The notes beneath the pieces are model-generated. The model was not told where the DNA came from and made no database searches. It saw nothing but the letters and a program-made list of their open reading frames with translations. From positions 198,886 through 262,885 of the forward strand of contig NW_006921536.1 in assembly GCF_000340215.1 (NCBI RefSeq): 64,000 bases of DNA, given 5' to 3'. The position numbers were made by a program, and so were the translations under genes. Positions 1 through 9,942 of the stretch are shown piece after piece. This DNA is from Pseudocercospora fijiensis CIRAD86. Taxonomy: Eukaryota > Ascomycota > Dothideomycetes > Mycosphaerellales > Mycosphaerellaceae. Position 1 is the stretch's first letter, and each line of letters opens with the position of its first letter.

Positions 1-729
1 GCCGGCGACTCTGCAGTTGAACCCAACTTTTGGATGCCGTCTTCTTGCCAGGTGGCAGCCATTTGGGGTCTCACCCATGCCTCTTCGGTATGTACTGTCG
101 CTGCCACGCCAATAATAATGGCTGTCGTTCTGCAGCGGTCGGCGTCGTCCGATGGGCACGACTTGTGCCACATTGCTCCAAGGAACGCGAGTTGCGTGTC
201 AGACCGACATGGCGGAAGACTTGGTTGGCGAGCGTAGCCAAGTACCGCGGATGCAGTTCTCCACTTGACGCTTGGAAACCGCCTGCGCTGGCAACTGGGA
301 AAAGCAGAATAGATGAGCCTGAGGATGATGCAGCAGCAGCGGCTATCTAGCGCAGAGTCCAGATGCGTCGTGACAGCTCAGTCCACTGCTCTGCCCAAGA
401 CCGGGGCCGAAGCGACCCGATTCCCTGCCGTGAGACTTAGGCACAATAATTGGATGACGCCTGCAAGGCTTGCCCAGGACACGAGTGCGAAGTGACATGG
501 CTACTTCTGATCCCGTTCCCAGCTCCCTCCTTGATTCCCTCCAGAGAAGTATCTATACTTGACATATCGCCTCCCACTTGTAGGTGCTTCCCGTTCCCAA
601 CAAGTCAACAGTCCTACTTGCCTTCACCCATACACCCATACACCCATTTGGCGTCTGATATACACATACCTATACAGCTTTGGACAATTCTGGATCCAGG
701 CACGCGACACATCACCACCTATCTTCACA
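1..729. other. Left-edge non-coding stretch
   Basis: No convincing gene is seen. Short open frames exist but they overlap one another, lack family motifs and have no splice-site support. The last 250 bases are rich in C and T and in CAC/ACC runs, as in fungal promoters and 5' leaders, and probably serve the small ORF that starts at 730. Confidence 0.5.
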
Positions 730-1038
730 ATGGCAGTCAAATTCAGCCAATCCTCACTGGCGAAATCAAGCATTACACCACCACATCTCAATCGACAGTC
801 TTCCTACAGCACTAGAAAAGACAGCGGTAGACCATCAGTAGACGCGACCTCCGCACTTTCCAATTTCGCATCAAGAAACGCGTCTCCAGGTCGCAAAAGC
901 TCATCAAGCAGTTCCTCCGGCTCGCCCACAGACAGACGAACCAGTTGGGAAGACTGCAAAGCAACCCGCGAAGGCTACATCAGTTTCCCAGATTTCGATT
1001 CCCTCCAAAGCAACTTCGAATGCCAACGAAAGTCGTGA
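730..1038 (+). CDS. Small Ser-rich hypothetical protein
   Basis: A 103-residue single-exon ORF beginning MAVKFSQSSL. It is rich in Ser, Arg and Pro, with a run of seven serines around residues 58-64, then a more acidic and aromatic C-terminal part (TSWEDCKATREGYISFPDFD) that looks less like random sequence than the middle. A C/T-rich leader precedes the ATG. There is no signal peptide, membrane segment or catalytic motif. I do not recognise the family; its composition suggests a short disordered, perhaps phosphorylated, protein. The start is the first ATG of this frame after the pyrimidine-rich leader. The C-terminus could continue through an intron that I could not place. Confidence 0.5.
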   Translation: MAVKFSQSSLAKSSITPPHLNRQSSYSTRKDSGRPSVDATSALSNFASRNASPGRKSSSSSSSGSPTDRRTSWEDCKATREGYISFPDFDSLQSNFECQRKS

Positions 1039-2057
1039 TTTTTTAGCATCATCATCATGACGATTGAAGAAGTCGAAGGATTCAGACCCATCAACATCAC
1101 CCGACACAAAAACACTTCTAGATCTTGGAATCAGGAATACTACTACATACCACAACTGGGACGGCTTCCTGAATTGGACGCGTGACGGGACGGCTAAATT
1201 GACGAAGTTTTTCCAAACCGCGATACCCCCAAATACGAAGAAAACAGGTTGTACAGAGTGCAATGCACTGCATCGAAAACGCCAGACCACGAGCACGAGG
1301 TTGTAGTCGCACACACACGAGAGAGCGGTCCGAACTCCTGTGCCTCACCGCAGGATTCTAAAGAAAGTAACCGCCACGATTCCGTACAGTACCGACAAGC
1401 CGGCAAGCCGGATCTCGACTCCGCATGCTGAAGAAATAATCTCCATACTTTGCCGAACGAGCTAGGTATATACAACTGCAGCTCGTATTCATTGCCACCG
1501 CGATCAAGCGAGAACCGAAGCGCGAAGCGGCTGGACTCGGTAGAACTATATACCTCGGGATCTTGGTACGAGAGTCGGCACCGTGACAAAGCCGAAAGGG
1601 CTGCATACTTTTACCCAGAAAAAAACGTGGCACGCCTTGTGAGGAGGAGGTTTCTCCTCAAAGGATTTGATTTGGTTTGTTTTCTGGAAGCAGGGATGTG
1701 CAAACAAGGAGGAGGAGTAAGAAGAAAAGAAACGTGCCTCCTACGAGATTATGATGCTAGAAGTTATGCAGTCATGATTAGGATTGGGATTGGGATTATG
1801 TAGTAGGTAGATGGTGGGAGTAATAAGGTACGCTAGGGAGTTGCGCTGGCTTTGTTGGCGTAGCAGATGGAATACATTGTGACTGTGACTCCTTTCTACT
1901 ATCATTCCAATACTGTACTCAAAATCTTGGAGTATGCAATGTGTTGTGCAAAACCTTAGTGAGAACGGCGCTTATTGAGCGACTGGTCTGTCTGTCGCTT
2001 ACTGCTGCACACGTCAGTCAAGAAATTGTATCCGCGGCTTTGGTGGAGTTATATGCC
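1039..2057. other. Intergenic stretch up to the transposon
   Basis: No supported gene. Normal base composition continues to about 2040, then changes abruptly to TA-rich RIP sequence. A GA-rich patch lies near 1640-1730 and a short GGGATT repeat near 1782-1796. The overlapping ORFs on both strands show no motifs. Confidence 0.5.
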
Positions 2058-2124
2058 GCTCGCGAAGCGAGCGGTCTACACCTATTCGTAAACTATCTTC
2101 TAAACCTATCACCTATCCGTAAAT
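2058..2124 (+). repeat. Left terminal inverted repeat
   Basis: It starts with the palindrome GCTCGCGAAGCGAGC and continues with GTCTACACCTATTCGTAAAC, then a second CACCTATCCGTAAA copy. The reverse complement of 5275-5341 has the same order of elements with a few mismatches. The two internal CACCTATYCGTAAA copies look like subterminal transposase-binding repeats. Confidence 0.85.
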
Positions 2125-2599
2125 TTGTGTATGCTGCATTAAATAAATTATTTAACACTATCACAATGCTATTAGGAAAGCGAAAGTCGAAAAAACGCGT
2201 TATACGGCCCTAGCAAAAATCCACTACCGAGAATCGTCGTAAAGACGCCCGAGTCGCGATCGAATTGACTAAAATATAAGTATATAAGCGCACCTGCTAA
2301 GCACTCGTCGACCTAAAGGTATAGTACCGCGACAACCGATGCGAAGATATATATTCTCGCCTCTACTACTGCTATAATAGCCGTAGTAGCCGTAGTAACC
2401 GTACCGCTTTATACGCTCGACTTAATCTATCTCAAAGCTTCGCTCTTCTCGAATACTGCCGTTCTCGAGAACAGATAGACCTAAGCCTTCCTATATTACT
2501 AATCCGCGCTACCGCTAAGTTAATTATACGAAGAGGCCTCCTAGATAATAAACAGGCTTTATTTAAGCTATTAAGTAAGATATAGCACAAGAGATAGAT

Positions 2600-3960
2600 A
2601 TAGAAGAATAGGGTTAAAGAGATTAAGCGGAAGAATATCGAGGCAGTACGGAAGGAAGTATACGACCCTTAGTTTATCGGTGCTTAGTTTAAGAAGCTAT
2701 ATAGCTTAATATAGACCTATAAGATTACTCTCGACAACTGCTAGAATATAGACGAGACTAGCTTCCGGATTAGAATTAGAGGCATAGAATAGGTAGTTAT
2801 AATAGACCTAAAGCGCCGCTTATAGGCTATAACTAATACCTATCGGAAGTATATAACTTTAGTAGAAGCCGTTAACGCTTATAGACGATATATTAAGCTA
2901 ATACTTCTAGTATAAGGCAAGGTCTTGCTAGAAGCATAGTTTAATAAATTGCTAGCGTACTATCTAGTTAGAGTAACTAAGTCTAGTTATTTAAACGACG
3001 ATAGGGCCTTCTACTAGATCTAGCACTTCGAGAGGCTTACGAAGCCTATAGATAAGACACAATATCGCCTGCTTATAATAGACAACTTTAGAAGCTACGA
3101 CTTCTTCGAGTTTGTCGACTTCGCTTATAGATACCGTATTCTAATCTTTATACTGCCGCTATATACCTCTTATTTCCTATAGCCGCTAGATGTAGTCTTA
3201 TTCTAGGTCTATAAGCATTACTACCGGAAGGCTGTTATTAAATACATAAGGCTCGGAACAGGCGAATTTAGCGTCGCTTAGTTTATAGACGCTATCGATA
3301 GTATCCGGCGGAAGACCTTTAAGAATAGCAATATTTAGTTAGCCTTTAGGAAGACCGGTATTGCCCCTATTAACGTATAGCGAGCCCTCGACTTTCTCCG
3401 TAACGAGTACGGTACGTATATAGTCTAGTACGTAGAGCGTAAGGCGGTAGAGAAAGCAGACCTTCTTATAAGGGATCTTAATAGCATCTATAATAGCGTA
3501 GAAACCGGTCGGCTCTTCGAGTTCTCGCATTTACTAGAATTGCCGCCTCTAGTCGATATAGACCTATTTAACCCTACGCTTACTATTCGTACTGCAAAGC
3601 GACAGATTAATGCCCTTAATAAGCGACTTACGAGGTATAAACCGCCTTTATCTCTAATATAAGGCCTTCTCGAAGGAGTTACGAGCTTAGTGCTATTCTA
3701 TACTAACTAGGGCGCTTAGGCATTATATAACCTCTCGGAGATAGAGATTGCTATAGAGGCGAGGAAGGTACGCAAGGCTAATAATAGCAAGCAATAGAAG
3801 ATAGGCATCGCTTATACGTATAAGGTTTATACTCGAGTCGCCTATCGAGAGCTTACTACTATTAAGAAGGCTTAGAAGTTAGTAGATAATAAGGCCTATA
3901 AGATACGGAAGCAATAGAAGTCCTATTATAAGCGATAACGGAAGGAGCTCGGTACGATAA
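2600..3960 (+). pseudogene. Fot1/pogo-like DDE transposase, RIP-inactivated
   Basis: Translating the plus strand and ignoring TAG/TAA recovers the family signature: a block like NIDETGFR (about 2745-2775, first catalytic Asp), a block like LDNFRSYDFFEF (about 3080-3120, second Asp) and SYFLQPLDVVLFQVYKHYY-type sequence (about 3160-3225, third Asp). Stops fall where Gln (CAG/CAA) and Trp (TGG) are expected, exactly the codons destroyed by CpA-to-TpA change on either strand. Less conserved coding-like sequence continues to about 4390. In the Tc1/mariner-pogo superfamily this protein cuts and pastes the element. Dozens of stops make it non-functional. Confidence 0.8.
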
Positions 3961-5274
3961 TAAGTAGAAGGGTACGTATAGAAGATAGGAAGCGGCCCCT
4001 TCTTAAGCGTACTATTTAGTTACTAACTAAGCTATTTCTATTACTTCTAATAGGTATTTATAAGACTAGACCGCTCGCTAGTTGCTATAAGTAGAGGCCG
4101 ATTAAGAAGGTATATTAGATTAAGAAGCGTAAGCAATAGCTAGTTTAATATAAGTTAGTTAGCCGCTATCTTCCTAACGACCTTAAAGACCGAGCGCCGC
4201 TAAAGGTCTTTAAACTAGCAAATCTATAGCATAATACTAAGTCTGTTAGTAGCCCCTTCCCCTATTTTACTACCGCTATACCTTCGAGGCTACTACGTAA
4301 GAAGAAGGCGGCTCGATTTATACTAGTAAAACCGTTGCTATTAGTATAGCGAGTAATGCTAGAAGATAGTTAATAGGCGTAGCTTATAGCGAGCGACAAA
4401 GCTATACTAATAGATACGCTCGAAGAAGCTAGTTTCTACGGTTGTTGTCGCTATAACTAGTAGCTAGTTAGCCTCCGCTATAAGAACGAGCCTCTTCTAC
4501 GGCTAGAAGGTAACGAGCGTAGATTATCGGATAAAGAAGATCTACTATGCGAGGAGCATTATAAGAGCCTGTTTCTATTACGTATACGACCGAAGGATAT
4601 AGCTAGAATTACTAAGCAGTAATAGTAATAGCGTACGTACGAGGACATTGTTAAAGAAGAGTCCGATAGTAACGTTAGTAACCTGTTTAATACAACTATA
4701 GGCCTTAGTTCTTAGTTATAGCCGTATAAGTTAGATAACTAGGAGATAGATTTAGGGTAGGTACTCGATCTATTACTCGCGGAGGATACGGAGCTGCCGG
4801 AGATGCCCGAGGATATAGAATATATATAGATACTACCTTATTTAATGCTTCTAAACATATAGTATTATCGCGGTAGAGCCGCTATCTCTCGTATAGATAT
4901 AGGAAGTAAGAAGTCCGTATTCGAGTCCTTTAAAGCCCGCTAAGCCCGAGATACCGGGCTTTACGAAGGTGCACTAAACACTACCTATACTAGCTACTTA
5001 TATATATATACGATACGAGGTATTAATCTACTTACTCCGGGCTTTTATATAATATAAAAATTATATATATACGATGCGTAGTAGTAATATAAATAGTAGG
5101 TGAATGGCGGTAGTAGTATTATATAAAGCTAGTAAGAACTCGAATTGCTAGCACTATATAACAACCCTATTACCTTATATAGTAATAGAACGTTCTAGCA
5201 CTATTGTAATAATATAGAATCGAGCGAGAGGGCTATTTACTATATAAAACACCTGTTTTCACCGACTATAGGTC

Positions 5275-5341
5275 ATTTCCGGATAGGTGATAGGTTTAGT
5301 TAGTGGTTTACGGATAGGTGTAGACTGCTCGCGTAGCGAGC
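5275..5341 (-). repeat. Right terminal inverted repeat
   Basis: The inverted partner of 2058-2124. It contains two CGGATAGGTG copies, then GTAGAC and the terminal palindrome GCTCGCGTAGCGAGC. The loop triplet differs from the left end (TAC against GAA). Confidence 0.85.
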
Positions 5342-5713
5342 CGCGTTTGCCTCCAATTCAGCTGCGGATAGCTGTCCAAGAGTTCAGTCACGGACACGAT
5401 CAATCCAACTCGGTGCTTCAAAGTGCTTTCCTAATGCGCATGCATGCATATAGCAAAGACAAACGACCACGAAACATGAAAAGAAAAGAACAAATTTGAA
5501 CAGCCATCGCATTCACAGGTCCAGCCTGCTCAATTACAAGTTAACTGCCCATTACAAAACCCATCCTCTCCTCGCCCAGAAATCCCACAACTCCCAAACA
5601 TCGTCAATAATCATGTCATGGCATCCTCTCCTCACCTCACCTCACCCAAAAATCCCACAACTTCCCCAACACCATCAATCATCATATCATATCATGACAT
5701 TGCTCTCCATCAC
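5342..5713. other. Short intergenic stretch right of the transposon
   Basis: Normal composition returns immediately after the inverted repeat. There is an imperfect local duplication: CATCCTCTCCTCxCC followed by CCAAAAATCCCACAAC-like sequence occurs near 5561-5600 and again near 5622-5670. No gene seen. Confidence 0.4.
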
Positions 5714-6118
5714 TCATCCTCTCCCCCTCCCTCCTGGACACTGCTCATTCCGCAACCAAAGCCTGGTCCGACAATTCGCACAACACTCCATGCCACACTT
5801 CTCGCATTGCAAAACGAAGCGATTCAGCCAACGTCTGCCATACTCGCAGTCTGACCGCGGACATCTCCTTCGGCTCCCAAGTTTCACCTTTCTTCCCCGA
5901 CATCTCTGCAACCTGATGGGGGTGAATTTATGTCGGGAAGGTTTTGTTGCGCGCCGGACTGGTGCTGCTGGCGGTGCTGACGGTGCTGACGGTGCTGGCT
6001 CTGGTGGAGACGTGGGTGGAGATGTGTTGGGTGTGTTTGTGGTGCTGCCGGATGAAGGACTGCTGGTTTCTGACTCGTTCCCCGGGTGTTGGGAACCTGA
6101 ACTGCTGTGGTTGGACAT
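5714..6118 (-). CDS. Small protein with C-terminal cysteine cluster
   Basis: A 134-residue ORF starting at ATG 6118. Residues 1-60 are Ser/Pro/Thr/Ala-rich and look disordered; an AP/SA repeat is encoded by tandem nine-base units. The C-terminal third is basic and holds cysteines arranged CPRSDC, then CEKCGMECCANC, reminiscent of a treble-clef or zinc-ribbon site. The family is not recognised. Overlapping frames are also open across the repeat, so the exact exon structure (possibly an intron near 5890-5930) is uncertain. The cysteine spacing argues that this strand and frame is the coding one. Confidence 0.5.
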   Translation of the reverse strand: MSNHSSSGSQHPGNESETSSPSSGSTTNTPNTSPPTSPPEPAPSAPSAPPAAPVRRATKPSRHKFTPIRLQRCRGRKVKLGSRRRCPRSDCEYGRRWLNRFVLQCEKCGMECCANCRTRLWLRNEQCPGGRGRG

Positions 6119-7309
6119 GTTTTCGGGAGGGTTTGATCTGCGTTGTTCGTGGGTCGCTTTTTGGTCCTGTCCTGCAGGTATTGGCTTGACAAAAGAAAAT
6201 GGTAGAGATCGTAGAAAACTGAAGAAGAGGGAGAGACCTGCTCAAGGAAATGGAAGACTGGCCTGCAGTCTAGTCTTGAAGATGGATGTGCAAGAAGCTG
6301 ATGATCTGGCTGCAGTGGTGATATGACCTGCCTTTTATCTTGCTATAGATGACGGTCCTTGAAATGTGAGACGAGACATCCACGCGATATCTCAGACATC
6401 GTCTTCATCGTGGCAGCCACGTGCAGGTGCGACAGCCATGGAGTCGCGGTCTCAGCGACGGTCTGGAGACCACGACTTCCAGGAATTCGAGACAGCCGTG
6501 GCTAAGACAATGCTTGCTCTTGGAGGCATCAAAGAGTGATGCCGATGTCAGTGTCCATGATGTGAATGTAAGTCAATTGTATGGCAAAAGAGAAACCTGA
6601 GAATAGCGGGAAAACTTTCCATACCTGCCAGAGTGCCTACCTAGAGGACAAGCTGTTGAACGATGTGTTTGCATTCAATGCTCAGACACCGCAATAGCAT
6701 CGCATCTCTTAAGCAGCTTTTCTGGTCTGTCTCGATCGAGTTCTTGGCGACCGTTCACTGCTCGGTGCAAGAATACCCCGACCGTGGTCTAGGAGTGATT
6801 CTAGCCGCACATGAAATGCCGTGCCTGCCGTCTGAGTGCTCTATTCTTTGGTGGAACTACTCCGCATTGCTTAGGCGAGGATTACCCCAGTGCATCTCAT
6901 AATCGAGAGTGTCTAGAACACTTAGATGAGGCAGATAAATCATGCGTTTCCGGACCATAATTGCGCGCTGCAGGTGTCCGTCTGACTGAGACAAGATACA
7001 GTCGCTCGTGCAAGCCGTAGAGTCTGAATCAGCATGCTGTGCTACCAGACTGAAAGCTCGCACGTGAATACAACAGAGTGGGCCGTCGAGTTTGAGGTGT
7101 CGTCCGCAACCGATGCAGCCACGAGGTGGTCGAACGGCTTCTCCGATCGACCAGGATAATATGCTTCTGCGTAACGATGGCGTTTGAGGAGTCTATTCAG
7201 CCAGCCTCGTGAAGGTGTCGTAGGGTTGTAATTCCAGCAAGGCGCGTACCACTTAAGACCGCAGGTAGTACGACGACCAACGTCTGTAATGATAAGCTGT
7301 ATTTGGGCA
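6119..7309. other. 1.2 kb intergenic stretch
   Basis: It separates two minus-strand genes. Several overlapping ORFs of 68-98 codons exist on both strands but show no motifs or convincing splice sites. I see nothing else. Confidence 0.5.
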
Positions 7310-9553
7310 TCAGTCCCCATCCTCAGCAGGGCCACCACCTCCGAACGTGCCAGCTGCTTTTGCCTTCTTGCTTTTTTTCGATCGCTTGGCCTTATCTTTT
7401 TCCTTCTGCTTTTCTTTCTCGCGCTTCTCTGCCTCGAGCTGCGCTTCTTTCTCGGCGGCCGTTGTCATGGCTTCCTGCTTCTCCTTCATGGATTCGTTGA
7501 TGACTTGTTGAGCGTGTTCGAGGCTTTCGTACTTGGTGAAGACCGAGACGTCTCTGGAGGTCTCCCGAGCATAGTGGTTGAGATCCATTCGGACAGTTTG
7601 CTTACCGAGTAGAGCATCAGTCACACGTTGCGGATCCAGCTTCTCCTCTCGAGTGAATTTCGATTTGATCATGCGCCGAGTCTTTGGCGGGAACATTTTG
7701 CTGATGACGAGAAAGTCAGTACCAAACATGCGAAGCGCGTCGTAAAAGCGATCCGTCTCCTCTTCAGACCAAGGATCACTCTTCCATTTCCACAGCGGTA
7801 CTCGATCCGTAGCTTCTCGCCGGTTGTTGTTGATCCAGCTAGTTCGATTGATCTGGGTGGTCAGGTCATTGACCTCCTCCACAGGCCTGTCAGCAGCAGC
7901 CGCCATCGCCGCAGCAGTACTGTCCACCTGCATCGTGCTCTCATCTTCGACAATCTGGCCCTCGTCGTTGAGAAGGAATTCAATGTCGCCGTCGTCAGCA
8001 TCTGGGGCGGGTGTCGCTGATGCTTCGGCTGCAGGCTCTTCGCCCTCTGCCGCGCCTTCAGCGTGGCCTTCAGTCGCACCACCTGCTGCCTCTGTCGATG
8101 CTACGGTGCCTGGTGGAGCTGTTTGTTCTGCGCCACCAGCCGCGATCAAGTTGGCCTCCGCTTTCCGCTTTGCAGCAACCTCCTCCCAGTCAATTTCATT
8201 CATCTTTTTGCCACGCTCCGACATTTTGCCATTCTTCGAGTCATAACTCAGATCCCACATGGAAAGAGTGTTTGGATCAATTTCGTGCAGCTCGGCATCT
8301 GACTCTTCTCCTGCTTCTTCTTGTGCAGCTTGCTCGGCCTCGTTCTGGCCTTCTATCGCTGCAGCTTCCTCGGCTATCGTAGGCATTCTTCTCTTGCGAC
8401 CTCTCTTGGGCTTGTTTGAGTCTACCTTTGCTTTCGGCTTCGCTCTGGATTTTCGCTTCGGAGCTGCCACCTCGGCCTCTCCAGCCTCGTCAGCCTCTGC
8501 ACCTTGCTGCGGTTGCCCTTGAGTGGACGCTGTACTCTCTACGCCCTCCATCTCATCATCAGAATCGACGATTGTTGATGCGCTCTTCTTCTTCGCAGAG
8601 TCTTTTTTCGTCCTCGTCGAGCGCCTGGTGGCGGTAGTCGACTCTGGGGCTTGTTTCTTGCCCTTCTTCGACTTTGGCGTGGCCTTGACGAGAGCTGCGG
8701 CTGCATCTTGATTTGACCTTTTTTGTTCTGTCACATCTTGGGTTGCTACATCTTGGGTTTGCACATCTTCCCCATTTACAGCGGCTGCGACCTTCGCATT
8801 GCTCCGCGCAGATGAGCGCTTTGCCTTTTTAGCAGGTCGTGATACTGCAGACTCTTCGACATCTGGTGCTGATCGCTTTGCTGGGCGCGTTGTTGCGGCA
8901 CTGGCTGCTTGGAGGACATGTGCAGCGCTGACCTGCCTGAATTCCTCTAATCGTTGCTCCTGCAGTGTGCGGGTTGGAGATTCTGTCTGCTTCTCAGTGC
9001 CGGCTTGTATTGGCTCGGGAAGAGGGGTAAGATTTTCGTCGTGCTGAGATGTTTGCACAGCGCTCTCGTGCCTGGCATGGACGATATCAGAGTGTGCCTG
9101 TTGCGGCTGCTCTGCGGTAGAATGAGTCGACTCTGGAGTAGGTTGGCGGACTGGCTCGGGTTGTGGTATCGGCTGCTTCTCTACGACTGGATCACGTGCG
9201 GGCTCAACATGGTGCTCAAGACTAGATTGAGGAGTCGGTAGAGGTTGTGTAGTAGTCTTCACGAGTTCCGGCTCTGGCTGGATTTGCTCAACTTCGGGCT
9301 CTCGCACAGGCTCAGATGGTGGCTGATCTGGCTCTTTCGCTGGAGGCAACTCGTGACGTACGGGCTCTGCATCTTCCGCTACGGGTGGCTGTGGAGCTGG
9401 AGGGGACGGCGGGGCTACATTCGTCGCAGGCGTGGACTCTGGCTGTGCTGACGGCGGCGGTCCAGATGGCGGTGGTGCTGGTCGTCGTCGCGCAGGTGCT
9501 TTAGGCGCCGCCTTTTTGCCTGGAGCTGCCGATGTGAAGAGCACCGGCGCCAT
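7310..9553 (-). CDS. BDP1: TFIIIB subunit Bdp1 (B'')
   Basis: Component of TFIIIB, which recruits RNA polymerase III to tRNA, 5S and U6 genes. The ORF is 747 residues from ATG 9553. The N-terminus (GKKAAPKAPARRR) matches the basic start of fungal Bdp1. About 450 residues of low-complexity Pro/Glu/Ala-rich and basic (KKAKR, KRGRKRR) sequence follow. The extended SANT/Myb domain lies at about residues 585-650 (PLWKWKSDPWSEEETDRFY, then FGTDFLVISKMFPPKTRRMI), the Bdp1 hallmark contacting TBP-Brf1-DNA. The tail is a Lys/Glu-rich coiled coil ending in Gly/Asp. No intron is needed. Divergent from BRE1, with about 390 bp between the start codons. Confidence 0.93.
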   Translation of the reverse strand: MAPVLFTSAAPGKKAAPKAPARRRPAPPPSGPPPSAQPESTPATNVAPPSPPAPQPPVAEDAEPVRHELPPAKEPDQPPSEPVREPEVEQIQPEPELVKTTTQPLPTPQSSLEHHVEPARDPVVEKQPIPQPEPVRQPTPESTHSTAEQPQQAHSDIVHARHESAVQTSQHDENLTPLPEPIQAGTEKQTESPTRTLQEQRLEEFRQVSAAHVLQAASAATTRPAKRSAPDVEESAVSRPAKKAKRSSARSNAKVAAAVNGEDVQTQDVATQDVTEQKRSNQDAAAALVKATPKSKKGKKQAPESTTATRRSTRTKKDSAKKKSASTIVDSDDEMEGVESTASTQGQPQQGAEADEAGEAEVAAPKRKSRAKPKAKVDSNKPKRGRKRRMPTIAEEAAAIEGQNEAEQAAQEEAGEESDAELHEIDPNTLSMWDLSYDSKNGKMSERGKKMNEIDWEEVAAKRKAEANLIAAGGAEQTAPPGTVASTEAAGGATEGHAEGAAEGEEPAAEASATPAPDADDGDIEFLLNDEGQIVEDESTMQVDSTAAAMAAAADRPVEEVNDLTTQINRTSWINNNRREATDRVPLWKWKSDPWSEEETDRFYDALRMFGTDFLVISKMFPPKTRRMIKSKFTREEKLDPQRVTDALLGKQTVRMDLNHYARETSRDVSVFTKYESLEHAQQVINESMKEKQEAMTTAAEKEAQLEAEKREKEKQKEKDKAKRSKKSKKAKAAGTFGGGGPAEDGD

Positions 9554-9942
9554 CACTCCGCCTGCGACTATCCTCCGCTATGCACCACTGGGATCAGTAA
9601 TAATTCGCCTTTTCTGGTGTGGTATGGAAGTGACTGCACTGCCTGCAGAGTAGAATCGCGAAATCGCCAATGCTCGGCAAGTCCCGCTTTCGCTTCGCTT
9701 CAGGCTCTTTCAACGCCTGTAGCCTCTCGTTCTCCTTTTGACTCGAACACACACGCTTGACTTCTGCTCTGCACCTACGACCAACTCAGCCCGTTCAACC
9801 AGCGCTCTGCATCCCCACCAGCCACCTGCAATTACTCCGGAGTGCATTCATTCTCATGTACCAATAATTTGACGGCACAGCTGGGCGCTGATGAGTGCCG
9901 ACGTGGTCGAGCCTTACTCTGACACTGCGCCTGGTCTTTTCA
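9554..9942. promoter_or_regulatory. Shared divergent promoter of BDP1 and BRE1
   Basis: 389 bases between two start codons pointing away from each other. It is C/T-rich on the plus strand (about 9680-9840), typical of fungal core promoters. No clear TATA box is seen. Co-regulation is inference. Confidence 0.5.

Larger units (their letters stand above)
2058..5341 (+). mobile_element. RIP-degraded Fot1/pogo-type DNA transposon
   Basis: About 3.28 kb bounded by imperfect terminal inverted repeats. The interior is almost free of CpA and TpG and full of TpA: in 2581-2640 I count two CA, no TG and about ten TA. CpG-containing codons survive. Reading TAG/TAA as former Gln or Trp codons on the plus strand gives a pogo/Fot1 DDE transposase. 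The extreme tips carry a 15-nt palindrome. I see no clear TA target-site duplication next to these tips. The element is a fossil and cannot encode a functional transposase. The boundaries are supported by both the inverted repeats and the sharp composition change. Confidence 0.85.

Noticed and set aside
30..350. 106-codon plus-strand ORF at the left edge
   Set aside because: No motif, overlapped by other open frames, and no supporting splice or start context.
904..1314. 136-codon minus-strand ORF
   Set aside because: It lies antisense to the small Ser-rich ORF; its hydrophobic look comes from the reverse complement of Ser/Lys codons.
8011..9241. Several Leu/Ser-rich plus-strand ORFs inside BDP1
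   Set aside because: They are antisense shadows of the low-complexity Bdp1 coding sequence.
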